In this document: piece by piece, positions 20,961 through 33,021 of the stretch
Layout: each line of letters starts with the position of its first letter
How positions within the stretch are numbered: the stretch's first letter is position 1
Source: an uncultured Gammaproteobacteria bacterium
Lineage (GTDB): Bacteria > Pseudomonadota > Gammaproteobacteria > Pseudomonadales > Pseudohongiellaceae
Reading direction: 5' to 3'
Assembly (NCBI GenBank): GCA_913048385.1
Contig: CAJWVZ010000016.1
Coordinates: 1 to 64,000, forward strand
DNA: 64,000 nucleotides
The notes under the pieces: generated by a model
What the model was told of the DNA's origin: nothing
The model's input: only the letters and a program-made list of their open reading frames with translations
Databases searched by the model: none
Program-made: the position numbers and the translations under genes

Positions 20961-21311
20961 TTAAATTTTTCTTTTAAGATCTGCAATTAAGCTCTTTACA
21001 GATTGGTTCAGCGTGATGCTTTTCATTTTATCAGCATCTTTCCGTGCTAGCACTATTATATCTATGTTCTTAAGATATTTTGACTTAGTTCTAAAGCCTT
21101 GTCTGATTGTACGTTTAATCCTGTTTCTCTGAACTGCCAATTTAATATTTTTTTTTGCAACGATTATTCCAAGCCTCGGTTTGTCTGATTTGGTTTTTGT
21201 TGCGAGGACTAAGAAATGTTTGTTTGAAACTTTAAAGTCACAACAGTCGAAAACATTTTTAAAATCGTTAGGGCTAAGCAATCGGCTCAATCTACTGAAC
21301 TGCTGATCCAT
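20961..21311 (-). CDS. rnpA: ribonuclease P protein component
   Basis: RnpA is the protein cofactor of RNase P, which matures tRNA 5' ends. The 116 residues begin with RLSRLLSPNDFKNVFD, contain KPRLGIIVAKKNIKLAVQRN and the family RNR motif in QRNRIKRTIRQGFRTK, then IDIIVLARKDADK. The KYLKNIDI stretch preceding it is encoded by the second copy of a 27-base exact repeat shared with yidC. It is 165 bases downstream of rpmH on the same strand. Confidence 0.95.
   Translation of the reverse strand: MDQQFSRLSRLLSPNDFKNVFDCCDFKVSNKHFLVLATKTKSDKPRLGIIVAKKNIKLAVQRNRIKRTIRQGFRTKSKYLKNIDIIVLARKDADKMKSITLNQSVKSLIADLKRKI
21056..21082 (+). repeat. 27-bp exact repeat, copy 2 (in rnpA)
   Basis: Identical to 20236-20262, 820 bases away in the same orientation. 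It also encodes KYLKNIDI on the minus strand, in the rnpA frame, directly before the family-conserved IVLARK segment. Confidence 0.9.
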
Positions 21312-21476
21312 TAAGCATTTCCGTCAAAATTTGGTGTTGGAAAGGTAGCGTGAGGGAACAATATCAACCGGTGATTCAGCCAGAGTGGCAATCGTCATAT
21401 TTTGGATTTGTATTTTAGAGAGAATCGATCAAGGCAATGTGGCTGTCTTTTGTTACCAAAGAAATGTTTTCGGTTC

Positions 21477-21611
21477 TTAGGCAGTTAGTTTTGCCCGGCC
21501 TTTTGCTCGTCTGCGGTTGATTACTTGCCTGCCTGCTTTTGTTGCCATGCGGGCTCGGAATCCATGAGTTCTTGCGCGTTTAAGCAAGCTAGGTTGAAAG
21601 GTTCTTTTCAT
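21477..21611 (-). CDS. rpmH: 50S ribosomal protein L34
   Basis: A 44-residue basic protein beginning [20 protein letters not shown], then [20 protein letters not shown] and KLTA at the end. This is unmistakably L34, a small structural protein of the large ribosomal subunit. The usual KRTHG has KRARTHG here. It heads the rpmH-rnpA-yidD-yidC-mnmE run and is divergent from dnaA. Confidence 0.97.
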   Translation of the reverse strand: MKRTFQPSLLKRARTHGFRARMATKAGRQVINRRRAKGRAKLTA

Positions 21612-21831
21612 AGAATTCTCAATTTATCTAATAAATGGTTCTTAGGTAGAAAGCTTTGGTTATATTTTTAGTTAGCGGCGAGATGTTAGAGATTTTTGTC
21701 GAATTATGCAACGGTTGAGTTCAGATTGTTCTGCTTCGGCTTTAAACGTATGTATTTTGAAATGGCGATAATACAACACATTTAGTATGCGTTTAATATG
21801 GACAGATGTTTATAGACCTGTTTTCCATAAG

Positions 21832-21840
21832 TTATCCACA
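21832..21840 (+). promoter_or_regulatory. DnaA box, perfect consensus
   Basis: TTATCCACA, the consensus high-affinity DnaA binding sequence, 198 bases before the dnaA start. Confidence 0.85.
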
Positions 21841-21965
21841 GGTATTGTAAAGGATGGTTAAAGTTTTTTTTGCTTTTCGGTGGCCAATAATGTTTTTTGT
21901 CGAAAGTGGCGATTATAAAGCATTGAAAAACATAGTTTTTAAAAAAGTTTTTGTTTTTCCACCGT

Positions 21966-21974
21966 GGTGGATAA
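21966..21974 (-). promoter_or_regulatory. DnaA box, one mismatch
   Basis: Reads TTATCCACC on the minus strand, eight of nine consensus positions, 64 bases before the dnaA start. Confidence 0.6.
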
Positions 21975-22037
21975 CTGTTGCTGAAGGAGGTACTATTTAT
22001 TCATGCCATAGATTAGCTTGCAAAGGTAAAAATTACT

Positions 22038-23576
22038 GTGAAATCAAGTTTTCAAACAACTTCTGAAGAAATTAGTCGAGAGCGCCTTTGGAATAATTGT
22101 GTTAAGAGGCTGCAAAATGAGATGTCTTCGCAGCAATTTAATACTTGGATTAGGCCACTGTATTTTAAAAAAGACCATATAAATCATATAGATAGTATAA
22201 CATTGCTCGCGCCAAACCGTTTTATTAAGGATTGGGTTTCGAGCAAATATTTATTGCAAATAAGTCGCATTATCGATGAGCAAACGAATCGATCTTTGAA
22301 AGTTGTTATAAAGGTTAAGCCGGGGTCGGTCAAAATGGACACTGTATCGAACAAAAGAAGCGGATTTAGTGGAATGGTCGATAAGTCTGCGTTAGATCCA
22401 AACGATTTAATTTCGGCGGGTTTAGGGGAGTCGTCTTATCTAAACGATATGTCTCCTGGCAGGGTCCCGTTCTCTTCGGGGGGCGGAATGAATGGTTCCG
22501 ATCCAACAGGGTTTGCAGAGGACGCGGGGTCGATTGTTAGAGGTAAATTAAGACATCGAGGAGCACTCAACAAGGAAAATACCTTTGGGAACTTTGTCGA
22601 AGGCAAGTCCAATCAGCTTGCAAGGGCGGCTGCCATTCAGGTTTCTGAAAACCCGGGTGGTTCTTACAATCCTCTTTTTATTTACGGCGGTGTTGGGCTG
22701 GGTAAAACCCATTTAATGCATGCGATCGGTAATGAGCTAATTAAGAAAAAACCAGGAGCAAGGGTCGTTTACCTTCATTCTGAGACTTTTGTTGCGACTA
22801 TGGTTACCGCACTGCAGTTGAATGCTATTTCTGAGTTTAAACGATTCTACAGATCGGTTGATGCTCTTTTAATCGATGATATTCAGTTTTTTGCTGGAAA
22901 AGAGCGCTCTCAGGAAGAGTTTTTTCATACCTTTAATGCTTTACTGGAGGGCGGCCAGCAGATCATTTTGACGTCTGATCGGTATCATAAGGAAATTTCT
23001 GGTTTGGAAGAGAGACTAAAATCAAGGTTTGGTTGGGGCCTTACGGTTGCTGTTGAGCCACCTGAGCTAGAGACTAGGGCTGCCATCCTGATGAAAAAGG
23101 CCTCGTTTAGCAACGTTATCCTTCCGAACGATGCTGCAATGTTTATAGCACAGAGGCTTCGTTCCAACGTGCGGGAATTGGAAGGCGCCCTAAAACGAGT
23201 GGTAGCGCATGCAAATTTTTGTGGCGAATCAATTTCTGTAGCTCTTATAAAAGAAGCGCTTCGAGATTTGTTCACTATCCAGGATAAATTGGTAACGATT
23301 GATAATATTCAGCGGTCGGTGGCGGAATATTACAAAATTAAAATGTCCGATATGCTCTCAAAAAGGAGAAGCCGATCAATTGCTCGGCCGCGACAGGTGG
23401 CGATGTGTCTTGCCAAGGAGTTGACCAATCATAGCTTGCCTGAGATAGGAGATGCTTTTGGGGGCAGGGATCACACCACTGTGATGCACGCGTGCAAACA
23501 AATAACAAAGTTGCGCCATTCGTTGATAGATATTAATGAAGATTACAATAATTTATTACGCTCGCTGTCGAGTTAA
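22038..23576 (+). CDS. dnaA: chromosomal replication initiator protein DnaA
   Basis: DnaA binds DnaA boxes and melts the origin in its ATP form. The 512 residues have domain I ([27 protein letters not shown]), a long low-complexity domain II (about 100-180), AAA+ domain III with [22 protein letters not shown] near residue 215 and [20 protein letters not shown], and C-terminal DNA-binding domain IV with [15 protein letters not shown]. The start is GTG (22038) with AGG about 11 bases upstream. DnaA boxes upstream suggest autoregulation. It leads the plus-strand dnaA-dnaN-recF-gyrB run. Confidence 0.98.
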   Translation: MKSSFQTTSEEISRERLWNNCVKRLQNEMSSQQFNTWIRPLYFKKDHINHIDSITLLAPNRFIKDWVSSKYLLQISRIIDEQTNRSLKVVIKVKPGSVKMDTVSNKRSGFSGMVDKSALDPNDLISAGLGESSYLNDMSPGRVPFSSGGGMNGSDPTGFAEDAGSIVRGKLRHRGALNKENTFGNFVEGKSNQLARAAAIQVSENPGGSYNPLFIYGGVGLGKTHLMHAIGNELIKKKPGARVVYLHSETFVATMVTALQLNAISEFKRFYRSVDALLIDDIQFFAGKERSQEEFFHTFNALLEGGQQIILTSDRYHKEISGLEERLKSRFGWGLTVAVEPPELETRAAILMKKASFSNVILPNDAAMFIAQRLRSNVRELEGALKRVVAHANFCGESISVALIKEALRDLFTIQDKLVTIDNIQRSVAEYYKIKMSDMLSKRRSRSIARPRQVAMCLAKELTNHSLPEIGDAFGGRDHTTVMHACKQITKLRHSLIDINEDYNNLLRSLSS

Positions 23577-23598
23577 TTGGATTCATGGAGTATTCTAG

Positions 23599-24699
23599 AT
23601 GCAGTTTGTAATATTAAGAGAGTCGTTGCTTAAGCCGTTGCAAATCGTTAGTGGTGTTATTGAGCGAAGGCAAACTTTGCCAGTTTTGTCTAATGTGTTG
23701 CTCGTCTTAGACGGCCCGTTACTTTCTATAACAGGGACGGATTTAGAAGTGGAGCTGATTGCGACGGCTGAAGTCAGTGAAAGTGGTGTTTCGGGTTCTG
23801 TTACTGTACCGGCGAGAAAGTTGTTAGATATATGTAAAGCCCTGTCGGATGGCACTTCCATAGAAGTTTCTCTTAGTGAATCAAAATTAACCGTAAAATC
23901 TGGACGGAGCCGTTTTGTGCTTGCCACGCTCCCGGCGACAGATTTTCCAAGTGTAGAAGATGAGCCTAATACTTTCTCTATTAGTGTTGATCAACTCCGG
24001 CTTAAAGCAATATTGGATAGCACTAGCTTTGCGATGGCACAGCAAGATGTTCGGTATTTTTTAAATGGTATGTTGTTTGAACTCTCTTCTGGATATTTGC
24101 GTGTTGTAGCGACAGATGGTCATCGACTTGCGATGGAGACTTTAAGTATAACGGGTGAACTCAATGAAACGATTCAGCTTATTCTTCCTCGGAAGGGTGT
24201 GATTGAGTTGGTTAAATTGCTTGGTGAGGGGGATAAGGTCGATTTAACGTTTGGGCGGAGCCACTTGCGGGCGAAAGTTTCCGATTTCACTTTTACCTCA
24301 AAGCTTGTTGATGGAAGTTTCCCTGATTACAACCGCGTCATTCCGAAAGGCGGAGACAAGATTGTCGTTGGTGATGTTAATTCCCTTAAACAGGCGTTCT
24401 TGAGAGCTTCTATTTTGTCTAACGAAAAATACAGAGGCGTAAGGATGATGCTCACTAACGGTGAGGTTCAAATTCTGGCAAATAATCCTGAGCAAGAAGA
24501 AGCGGAGGAAAGCGTGTCTGTAGACTATGACGGCGATCCTTTAGAGATGGCGTTCAATGTCGGATATGTAATAGACGTTCTAAGCACAGTTCGCTCAGAC
24601 CAGGTGAGAATCTCTTTATCTGACGCAAGTAGTAGCGCGCTCATTGAAGAAGTTTCTGGAGGGGATGCCGTATATGTTGTTATGCCAATGAGGCTGTGA
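23599..24699 (+). CDS. dnaN: DNA polymerase III beta sliding clamp
   Basis: DnaN forms the ring-shaped processivity clamp. The 366 residues show three repeated clamp folds, starting MQFVILRESLLKPLQIVSGV, with VPARKLLDICKAL, the VVATDGHRLAMETL block, and ending VYVVMPMRL, the family C-terminus that forms part of the partner-binding pocket. It follows dnaA by 22 bases. Confidence 0.98.
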   Translation: MQFVILRESLLKPLQIVSGVIERRQTLPVLSNVLLVLDGPLLSITGTDLEVELIATAEVSESGVSGSVTVPARKLLDICKALSDGTSIEVSLSESKLTVKSGRSRFVLATLPATDFPSVEDEPNTFSISVDQLRLKAILDSTSFAMAQQDVRYFLNGMLFELSSGYLRVVATDGHRLAMETLSITGELNETIQLILPRKGVIELVKLLGEGDKVDLTFGRSHLRAKVSDFTFTSKLVDGSFPDYNRVIPKGGDKIVVGDVNSLKQAFLRASILSNEKYRGVRMMLTNGEVQILANNPEQEEAEESVSVDYDGDPLEMAFNVGYVIDVLSTVRSDQVRISLSDASSSALIEEVSGGDAVYVVMPMRL

Positions 24700-24711
24700 T
24701 CGGCCTTAGAT

Positions 24712-25794
24712 ATGAGCACTGTTAAAACGGTTTTTTTATCTGGATTTAGAAATATTGTTGAAGAGAGGCTCGATTTATCGCCTCAACTAAATATTTTTTT
24801 TGGTAAAAATGGGAGCGGTAAAACCAGCGTTCTTGAGGCGCTTTATGTTTTGTCTTGTGGGCGTTCATTTCGTGCGACAAAGCTAGATTCAGTAATTAAT
24901 GTAGCGGCGGCTGAGGCGACCGTCTTTATAGAGGCTGGAGGGGGCGCGCGTCTTGGCTTTACTCGTTCAAAGAAAGGGGAAAATAGTTTAAAGCTGTCTG
25001 GTGTAGTTCAGTCTAATTGGGAGGCTGCGGCTAGAACCATTCCGACTCAGGTTATTGATGCTAACTCTTTCGCGCTCCTTGAGGGCGGCCCAAGGTCTAG
25101 AAGGCAGTTTTTAGATTGGGGGGCGTTTCACGTGGAACCTGGGTTTGTTCGTTCATGGCGATCGTTGAAGAAGTGCCTTGCTAATCGCAATTCGCTTTTG
25201 AAGCGCAGCGTTCGAGATCCCGTAGAAATAAAGACTTGGACAGAAAAGTATGTGGCTGCTGCGTCCAGTGTTGACCGCGCGCGCGCAGCATATTTTGACG
25301 GATTTCGGGAAAATTTTTATTCGGTTTATTCTGATTTAGACCCAAATTTTGCCGGACGCGTGGAGTTATCTTATTCTAGGGGCTGGCCTAGTCACGACCA
25401 TCTTTTAGATGCGCTTGCCGCTTCTTATGAGAGCGATTGTCGGTATGGAGCCACGCAAATTGGCCCGCATCGAGCCGACTTATTGTTTCGCATAGGTCGA
25501 GGCTCAGTTAGAGAAACCCTTTCTCGTGGGCAGCAAAAAGTTTTAGTCTGCGCTTTGAAGATAGCTCAGGGTAGGTTTTTTACGGAGAGCATTGGAAAAG
25601 AATGTTTATATTTGGTTGACGATTTGCCAAATGAGCTTGATGCAGACAATAGTTTGAAAGTTTTGAAAAAGCTCATGGAGCTAAAGGCTCAAATTTTTGT
25701 TACCTGTGTAGATTCGAGCGATCTTCTCTTTGCTCCCTCAAAGGGACATAAAATGTCCTTGTTTCACATGGAACATGGTATAATTACGCGGTAA
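24712..25794 (+). CDS. recF: DNA replication and repair protein RecF
   Basis: RecF is an ABC-type ATPase that helps load RecA at gaps with RecO and RecR. The 360 residues contain the P-loop NIFFGKNGSGKTSVLEALYVLS near residue 30, RSFRATK, TQIGPHRADL, the signature SRGQQKVLVCALKIAQG and the Walker B LVDDLPNELDADN. It begins 12 bases after dnaN. The coding sequence carries two parS-like ParB sites (25124-25139 and 25760-25775). Confidence 0.97.
   Translation: MSTVKTVFLSGFRNIVEERLDLSPQLNIFFGKNGSGKTSVLEALYVLSCGRSFRATKLDSVINVAAAEATVFIEAGGGARLGFTRSKKGENSLKLSGVVQSNWEAAARTIPTQVIDANSFALLEGGPRSRRQFLDWGAFHVEPGFVRSWRSLKKCLANRNSLLKRSVRDPVEIKTWTEKYVAAASSVDRARAAYFDGFRENFYSVYSDLDPNFAGRVELSYSRGWPSHDHLLDALAASYESDCRYGATQIGPHRADLLFRIGRGSVRETLSRGQQKVLVCALKIAQGRFFTESIGKECLYLVDDLPNELDADNSLKVLKKLMELKAQIFVTCVDSSDLLFAPSKGHKMSLFHMEHGIITR
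25124..25139 (+). promoter_or_regulatory. parS-like ParB binding site, within recF
   Basis: The core GTTTCACGTGGAAC (25125-25138) matches the parS palindrome family TGTTTCACGTGGAACA at 14 of 16 positions; only the two outermost bases differ. It lies 11 kb from parAB and close to either origin candidate, as expected for parS. Confidence 0.8.
25760..25775 (+). promoter_or_regulatory. second parS-like site, end of recF
   Basis: TGTTTCACATGGAACA matches the parS consensus at 15 of 16 positions; the only change is CACATG for CACGTG at the centre. It lies 636 bases from the first site. The altered centre may weaken ParB binding. Confidence 0.65.
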
Positions 25795-25831
25795 GCTAAT
25801 TTAGAGAAACCCTTTACTAGAAGCTGTGTAG

Positions 25832-28303
<2,472 letters not shown>

Positions 28304-28328
28304 GCAGCTGCACATCAAAAGACCCATA

Positions 28329-28922
28329 CTAAAATAAAACGGACCGAGAAAAATGAGCTAGATCATCGTAGATTGCCGTATCGAGCACTTTGAAGTCCGC
28401 ATTTGGCAAACTGCCCGGTTTTATTTGTAATACCTCATCCTCGCGTTCCTGTTGAAGACGTAATTCTGTTTTTGATCCTTTTCCACTACGAACCAAAATT
28501 GGCCTCAAACCAAAATTCACTGCGCATTGCAAGTCAGAATAGCTATCGCCTACAAAAAAAGAATTTTTTAAAGATACTTGGAGGAAGTGTTCTGCTTTCT
28601 TAAGCAGCCCAGGTTTGGGTTTCCGGCACTCACAGTTTTCTTTGGGATGATGTGGACAGAAAAAAACTCCGTCAATTTTCCCACCCAGACTCTCTACCTT
28701 TGATTCAAGCTTCCAATGGATGTCTTGCAAAGTGCTTTCTTTAAGCAAACCTCGAGCTAATCCAGACTGATTAGTTATAATAACAACTCGAAACCCAGCT
28801 CTGCTAAATTTTGCAATAGCCTCTATGCTACCTTCAATTGGAACCCACTCAGCGACGGATTTTATGTAACTGTCGGAGTCGAAATTTATAACACCATCCC
28901 GATCTAATACTAGAACGCTCAA
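28329..28922 (-). CDS. gmhB: D-glycero-D-manno-heptose-1,7-bisphosphate 7-phosphatase
   Basis: GmhB removes the 7-phosphate in ADP-heptose synthesis for the LPS core. It is a HAD-family phosphatase: nucleophile motif VLVLDRDGVIN at the N-terminus, VVIITNQSGLARG, the zinc loop CPHHPKENCECRKP, and FFVGDSYSDLQCA. I chose a TTG start at 28920-28922 (LSVLVLDRDG, 197 residues), two bases after the glyS stop. The longer frame from an upstream ATG would overlap glyS by about 60 bases and adds residues unlike the family. It is probably translationally coupled to glyS. Confidence 0.88.
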   Translation of the reverse strand: MSVLVLDRDGVINFDSDSYIKSVAEWVPIEGSIEAIAKFSRAGFRVVIITNQSGLARGLLKESTLQDIHWKLESKVESLGGKIDGVFFCPHHPKENCECRKPKPGLLKKAEHFLQVSLKNSFFVGDSYSDLQCAVNFGLRPILVRSGKGSKTELRLQQEREDEVLQIKPGSLPNADFKVLDTAIYDDLAHFSRSVLF

Positions 28923-28924
28923 TT

Positions 28925-31012
28925 TTAATTCCCATGCATTAAAGAAATATCTGCGACGGTTAAAAAAAGCGACCTTAATTGCCAAAGAATCGCCATCCTA
29001 TTTTTTCGAATCTCTTTTTCCTCACAGTTTACTAATACGTCCGTAAAAAACTCATCGATATCTCTTCGCAGTTCTACTAGCGATTGCAAAGCCAGAGAAT
29101 AATTGGCCTCCAAAAGCATCGGTCCTATAGTACCCTTAATCTCCTCAAGTGAACGTAATAGCTTAATTTCGGCATCTTCAACTAAAAGATCTTCATTTAC
29201 AGAGATCTGCTCGCTAGTTATTAAATTTTTGCTCAGAATATTTAACACTCTTTTATTGGCATCTGAAAGAGCCCGTGAATTATCAACCCGGGCAAATACG
29301 GCAACTGCTTTTATTCTTCTGTCAAAGTCAGCAGGTTTCGTTGGCTTTATGGCTCGCACTGAACTAAAAACTTCTGGCGTTACTCCTTCAGCTAAGTATA
29401 TTGCTTGAAGCCTGTCCAGTAGAAATTCAAATATTTCCTCTTTTTGGTTTTCTGTGACATCTATTTCAGATTCTTTGAAAAATGATTTCGATGCTATTTC
29501 TATGCAGTCACAAAGATCTAGATCAAGATCCCTTTCAATAATTATTCTTAGTAAGCCTATTGCGGCACGGCGCAATGCAAAGGGGTCTTTTGATCCGGTC
29601 GGCGGCTGTCCTACGCTGAAAAGCCCTGTTATGGTGTCTATTTTTTCTGCAATTGAAACAACACATCCAATTTCGGTTTGTGGCAGTTCATCGCCCGAAA
29701 ATCTCGGTAAATATTGCTCTTGAATGGCATTAGCAACATCGCTAGACTCTCCATCGTTCTCAGCATAATATTTCCCCATAATGCCTTGTAAGTCCGCAAA
29801 TTCTCCAACCATATTGCTAACTAAATCGCATTTTGACAAAAGCCCTGCTCGCGAAGCAGTTTCTGGTTGAATACCAAGTCGAGATGCAAGGTGTCCGGAA
29901 ACTTCTGCAATTCGAGCGCTTCGATTATAAAGGGTACCAAGTTCTTTTTGAAAAATAACTGCCTTAAGGTTCTCTAGTCTTGAATCAAGCTTTATCTTCC
30001 TATCAGTATCGAAGAAAAATTCCGCATCGGCTAAACGCGGCCGTATGACTCTTTCATTTCCTTTAACTACCTCTATAGGATTTTTACTTTCGAGATTACT
30101 TATAGCGATAAATATAGGCAGTAAATTTCCGTTTACATCATTACAGCAAAAAGTTTTCTGGTGGGACTGAAGGGATAATATAAGGCATTGGGCTGGTAGT
30201 TTTAAAAAATGCTCATCAAAATTTCCTGTTAAGGCAACTGGCCACTCAACAAGGCCCGTTACCTCCTCAAGAAGACTAGGGTCAATAATAGCAACGGAGT
30301 TTACGTTAGAGGCAGCCTCTTCAATTAAGTTTTTAATTTTTTTGCGTCTTTTTTCAAATGATGCAACAACATAACCATTTTTTTCCAATGCTTTTTCGTA
30401 TTTCTCCGGTGCAGTAATCGTGATTGATTCATTGGTGTGAAAGCGGTGCCCAAACGTTTGATTACCGCTTTTCACTCCAAAAATTTCAATGTCTATAATG
30501 TTGTTTCCGTAAACCGCCATAACCCAGTGAACTGGACGAATGAATTCTTCCCGAGAAGAGCCCCAACGCATTTTTTTTGGGATCGGTAATTTATTTATTG
30601 CAGTTTTTACAAGGTCGGGGAGTATTTCTGATGTCCTCTTGCCTTGGACTTTCGCTGAAAAATACAGTTTTGTTTTGTTATCCTTTTTAATAGTTTTGAG
30701 TTCTTCAATTTGAACTCCACAAGATTTCGCGAAACCGATCGCGGCAGGCGTTGGATTTCCATTCTGATCTGATGCACTATCAATGGACGGTCCAATTTTT
30801 TCATTTATTTGATCGTTTTGACATTCAACTAACGCTTTCACTAGAACAGCTAGCCGTCGCGGAGTGGCAAATATTTTAGAAGAGCAAAACTTTAATTCAT
30901 AAACTTTGAGTAAGTCGGTAAGCTCTTGCTCAAACGCAGTTGAGAGACTTTTTAGAACCTTTGGAGGTAGTTCTTCAGTGCCTATTTCAATTATAAAATC
31001 TTGTTCAAGCAT
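28925..31012 (-). CDS. glyS: glycyl-tRNA synthetase beta subunit
   Basis: The beta chain of the tetrameric bacterial glycyl-tRNA synthetase provides tRNA recognition and HD-like and anticodon-binding domains. I start it at the ATG at 31010-31012 ([20 protein letters not shown], 695 residues), the family N-terminus. The longer open frame runs into glyQ. Motifs include [35 protein letters not shown] and the C-terminal SLMHGN. The ATG overlaps the end of glyQ by eight bases, so translation is probably coupled. Confidence 0.97.
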   Translation of the reverse strand: MLEQDFIIEIGTEELPPKVLKSLSTAFEQELTDLLKVYELKFCSSKIFATPRRLAVLVKALVECQNDQINEKIGPSIDSASDQNGNPTPAAIGFAKSCGVQIEELKTIKKDNKTKLYFSAKVQGKRTSEILPDLVKTAINKLPIPKKMRWGSSREEFIRPVHWVMAVYGNNIIDIEIFGVKSGNQTFGHRFHTNESITITAPEKYEKALEKNGYVVASFEKRRKKIKNLIEEAASNVNSVAIIDPSLLEEVTGLVEWPVALTGNFDEHFLKLPAQCLILSLQSHQKTFCCNDVNGNLLPIFIAISNLESKNPIEVVKGNERVIRPRLADAEFFFDTDRKIKLDSRLENLKAVIFQKELGTLYNRSARIAEVSGHLASRLGIQPETASRAGLLSKCDLVSNMVGEFADLQGIMGKYYAENDGESSDVANAIQEQYLPRFSGDELPQTEIGCVVSIAEKIDTITGLFSVGQPPTGSKDPFALRRAAIGLLRIIIERDLDLDLCDCIEIASKSFFKESEIDVTENQKEEIFEFLLDRLQAIYLAEGVTPEVFSSVRAIKPTKPADFDRRIKAVAVFARVDNSRALSDANKRVLNILSKNLITSEQISVNEDLLVEDAEIKLLRSLEEIKGTIGPMLLEANYSLALQSLVELRRDIDEFFTDVLVNCEEKEIRKNRMAILWQLRSLFLTVADISLMHGN

Positions 31013-31946
31013 TATTCGATTCTTCCAATAATTCGCGACGCAGAATTTCGTTAGCAAGAGGGAAGCCAAGTGCCTTCCTACTTGAGAAGTAGGTTTCAGC
31101 AACTTTTCTAGACAACGTTCTCACTCGTAAGATAAATCTCTGTCTTTCTGTAACAGAAATTGCGTTGCGAGCGTCTAGCAAATTAAAGTAATGAGATGCC
31201 TTAAGTACCTGCTCATAAGCGGGAAGCGGCAGGTTATGCTCAATAAGTTGATTGGATTGTTGTTCACAGTCGTTGAAATTTCGTAGAAGTAATTCTGTGT
31301 CAGCGTGATCGAAGTTGTAGGCTGACATCTCTACTTCATTTTGTTTAAAAACGTCTCCGTATGTTACTTTTCCAGATGGGCCGTCGGTCCATACTATGTC
31401 GTAAATACTGTCTACTCCTTGCAGATACATTGCTATACGCTCTATCCCGTATGTTATTTCACCAGTTACCGGATAGCATTCTAAGCCGCCAACTTGCTGA
31501 AAATAAGTAAATTGAGTTACTTCCATTCCATTAATCCAAACTTCCCAGCCAAGTCCCCAGGCGCCAAGTGTTGGAGATTCCCAATTATCCTCTACAAATC
31601 TGACATCATGTGTTGTCATATCGATACCCAGTTCCGTAAGCGACTCTAGATATAGCGTTTGAATATCCGCTGGAGATGGTTTGAGGACGACTTGAAACTG
31701 GTAATAATGTTGCAGCCTGTTCGGGTTCTCACCGTACCTTCCATCTGTTGGTCTTCGACAAGGTTGAACATATGCGCTGTTCCAGGTCTCTGGGCCAATT
31801 GCCCTGAGAAAAGTTGCAGGGTGAAACGTCCCTGCTCCAATTTCGATATCTAGGGGCTGAAGTATTACACAGCCTGCTTTTGCCCAAAAATTTTGTAAAG
31901 CTAAAATAAGTTCTTGGAACGTTATTTGAGAGGATAATTGAGTCAA
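31005..31946 (-). CDS. glyQ: glycyl-tRNA synthetase alpha subunit
   Basis: The alpha chain carries the class II catalytic core that activates glycine and charges tRNA-Gly. The 313 residues include [63 protein letters not shown] and the [21 protein letters not shown] block. Length is typical. It begins the glyQ-glyS-gmhB run; the 178-base gap to lpxL upstream holds divergent promoters. Confidence 0.98.
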   Translation of the reverse strand: MTQLSSQITFQELILALQNFWAKAGCVILQPLDIEIGAGTFHPATFLRAIGPETWNSAYVQPCRRPTDGRYGENPNRLQHYYQFQVVLKPSPADIQTLYLESLTELGIDMTTHDVRFVEDNWESPTLGAWGLGWEVWINGMEVTQFTYFQQVGGLECYPVTGEITYGIERIAMYLQGVDSIYDIVWTDGPSGKVTYGDVFKQNEVEMSAYNFDHADTELLLRNFNDCEQQSNQLIEHNLPLPAYEQVLKASHYFNLLDARNAISVTERQRFILRVRTLSRKVAETYFSSRKALGFPLANEILRRELLEESNNA

Positions 31947-32124
31947 GATAGTCCTGTGTCGCTTATTTAAATGATGGTGAAATTATCCGTGATTTTTAGT
32001 TAGTTATCCACTCATCACTGCTCACGTCGTGATTTACTAAATTATGATTTATTATTAAGTTTTGAAGAAAAAGACGTTAGACGATTACAATATGATTTCA
32101 ATTGATAAATTCGGGTAATCAGTT

Positions 32125-33021
32125 TTGGCAGACATCATCCAAACAATTAAATTTATGGTTTTCAGAAGTTTTTTATGGACAAGTTCCGTTTTGCCCTTAA
32201 CGTTTTTGCACGCATTGGCAGGAGGTCTGGCGCAGCTTATGATGACTTTCCCGAACCGCTCGCGTGACACCACACGCAGAAACTTGAAGGTCTGCTTCCC
32301 TTTGTATAACGAGGCGGAAACCGCCCGGCTTGTGAGGTTAAGCTTGCAATCGACTATAGCAACAGTCCTTGAGATGGGGAAAGCATGGTTGTTGCCCATT
32401 AAAGATACTTTAGCTTTGGTAACAGATTCTGAGGGGGTCGATGCCCTAAATGAGGCTTATTTGTCTGACAACGGAGTAATTCTATTTGCTCCGCATATTG
32501 GCAATTGGGAAATTTTTGGTTTCTATGTTTCTAAAACGCTATCGAGTAGTTTTTTATTTCAGCCTCCAAAGAATAAGAAGATAAACGATATGATTGTGAA
32601 GGCACGTTCACGCAGTGGAGTAGAGCTTTTGCCTGCTAATCGCAGAGGTGTCTCTAAGCTAGTGGCGGCGTTTAAGCGTGGCAATTTGGTCGCGATGCTT
32701 CCAGATCAAGTTCCAACAGATGAGGGAGGAGTTTTTGTTAATTTTTTTGAAAACCCGGCTTTAACCATGACGCTTGCAAGTAAATTAGCTGCAAAGCGGC
32801 CATGCAGAGTTTTTTATGGCTTTGCAAAGCGTAATGCAAGGTCTGAAGGTTTTAAGGTGATTGTTAAAGAGATAAATGTAAGTTTTTTTTCTGATAATAT
32901 CTTTGAATCTGTGCAGGCAGTCAACACGGCGGTAGAGGATTGTATCCATGAGGCACCTGAGCAATATCAATGGGAGTACAAGCGGTTTAAGAAACAGCCT
33001 GACGGATCTGAATTTTATTAG
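32125..33021 (+). CDS. lipid A biosynthesis acyltransferase (LpxL/LpxM family)
   Basis: The family adds secondary acyl chains to Kdo2-lipid A (or a related precursor) at the inner face of the inner membrane. The 298 residues show one N-terminal hydrophobic segment (about 10-30), NRSRDTTRRNLKVCFP, the catalytic HX4E motif as LFAPHIGNWEIFG near residue 123, and the LLPANRRGVSKLVAAFKRGNLVAMLPDQVP block. The first start is TTG at 32125, since an in-frame stop lies just upstream; an ATG ten codons later is possible. Which acyl chain it transfers cannot be told. Its stop overlaps that of the convergent trkH by four bases. Confidence 0.88.
   Translation: MADIIQTIKFMVFRSFLWTSSVLPLTFLHALAGGLAQLMMTFPNRSRDTTRRNLKVCFPLYNEAETARLVRLSLQSTIATVLEMGKAWLLPIKDTLALVTDSEGVDALNEAYLSDNGVILFAPHIGNWEIFGFYVSKTLSSSFLFQPPKNKKINDMIVKARSRSGVELLPANRRGVSKLVAAFKRGNLVAMLPDQVPTDEGGVFVNFFENPALTMTLASKLAAKRPCRVFYGFAKRNARSEGFKVIVKEINVSFFSDNIFESVQAVNTAVEDCIHEAPEQYQWEYKRFKKQPDGSEFY

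Larger units (their letters stand above)
21612..22037 (+). promoter_or_regulatory. rpmH-dnaA divergent intergenic region, alternative origin or dnaA autoregulation region
   Basis: This 426-base gap carries the promoters of rpmH (minus) and dnaA (plus). It holds one perfect DnaA box (21832-21840) and one eight-of-nine box on the other strand (21966-21974), plus T-rich tracts around 21860-21960. In Pseudomonas this gap is the classical oriC. With only two clear boxes it could equally be a dnaA autoregulatory region. A 70-codon frame at 21854-22066 overlaps the dnaA start and has no recognisable content. Confidence 0.6.

Noticed and set aside
21854-22066. 70-codon frame upstream of and overlapping dnaA
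   Set aside because: It has an AAAGG before its ATG, but overlaps the dnaA start, shows no recognisable content, and runs through a DnaA box. It is probably a chance frame in a regulatory region.
32004-32012. TTATCCACT, a DnaA-box-like string between glyQ and lpxL
   Set aside because: Single isolated eight-of-nine match; such matches are expected by chance in AT-rich DNA. It may still titrate DnaA weakly.
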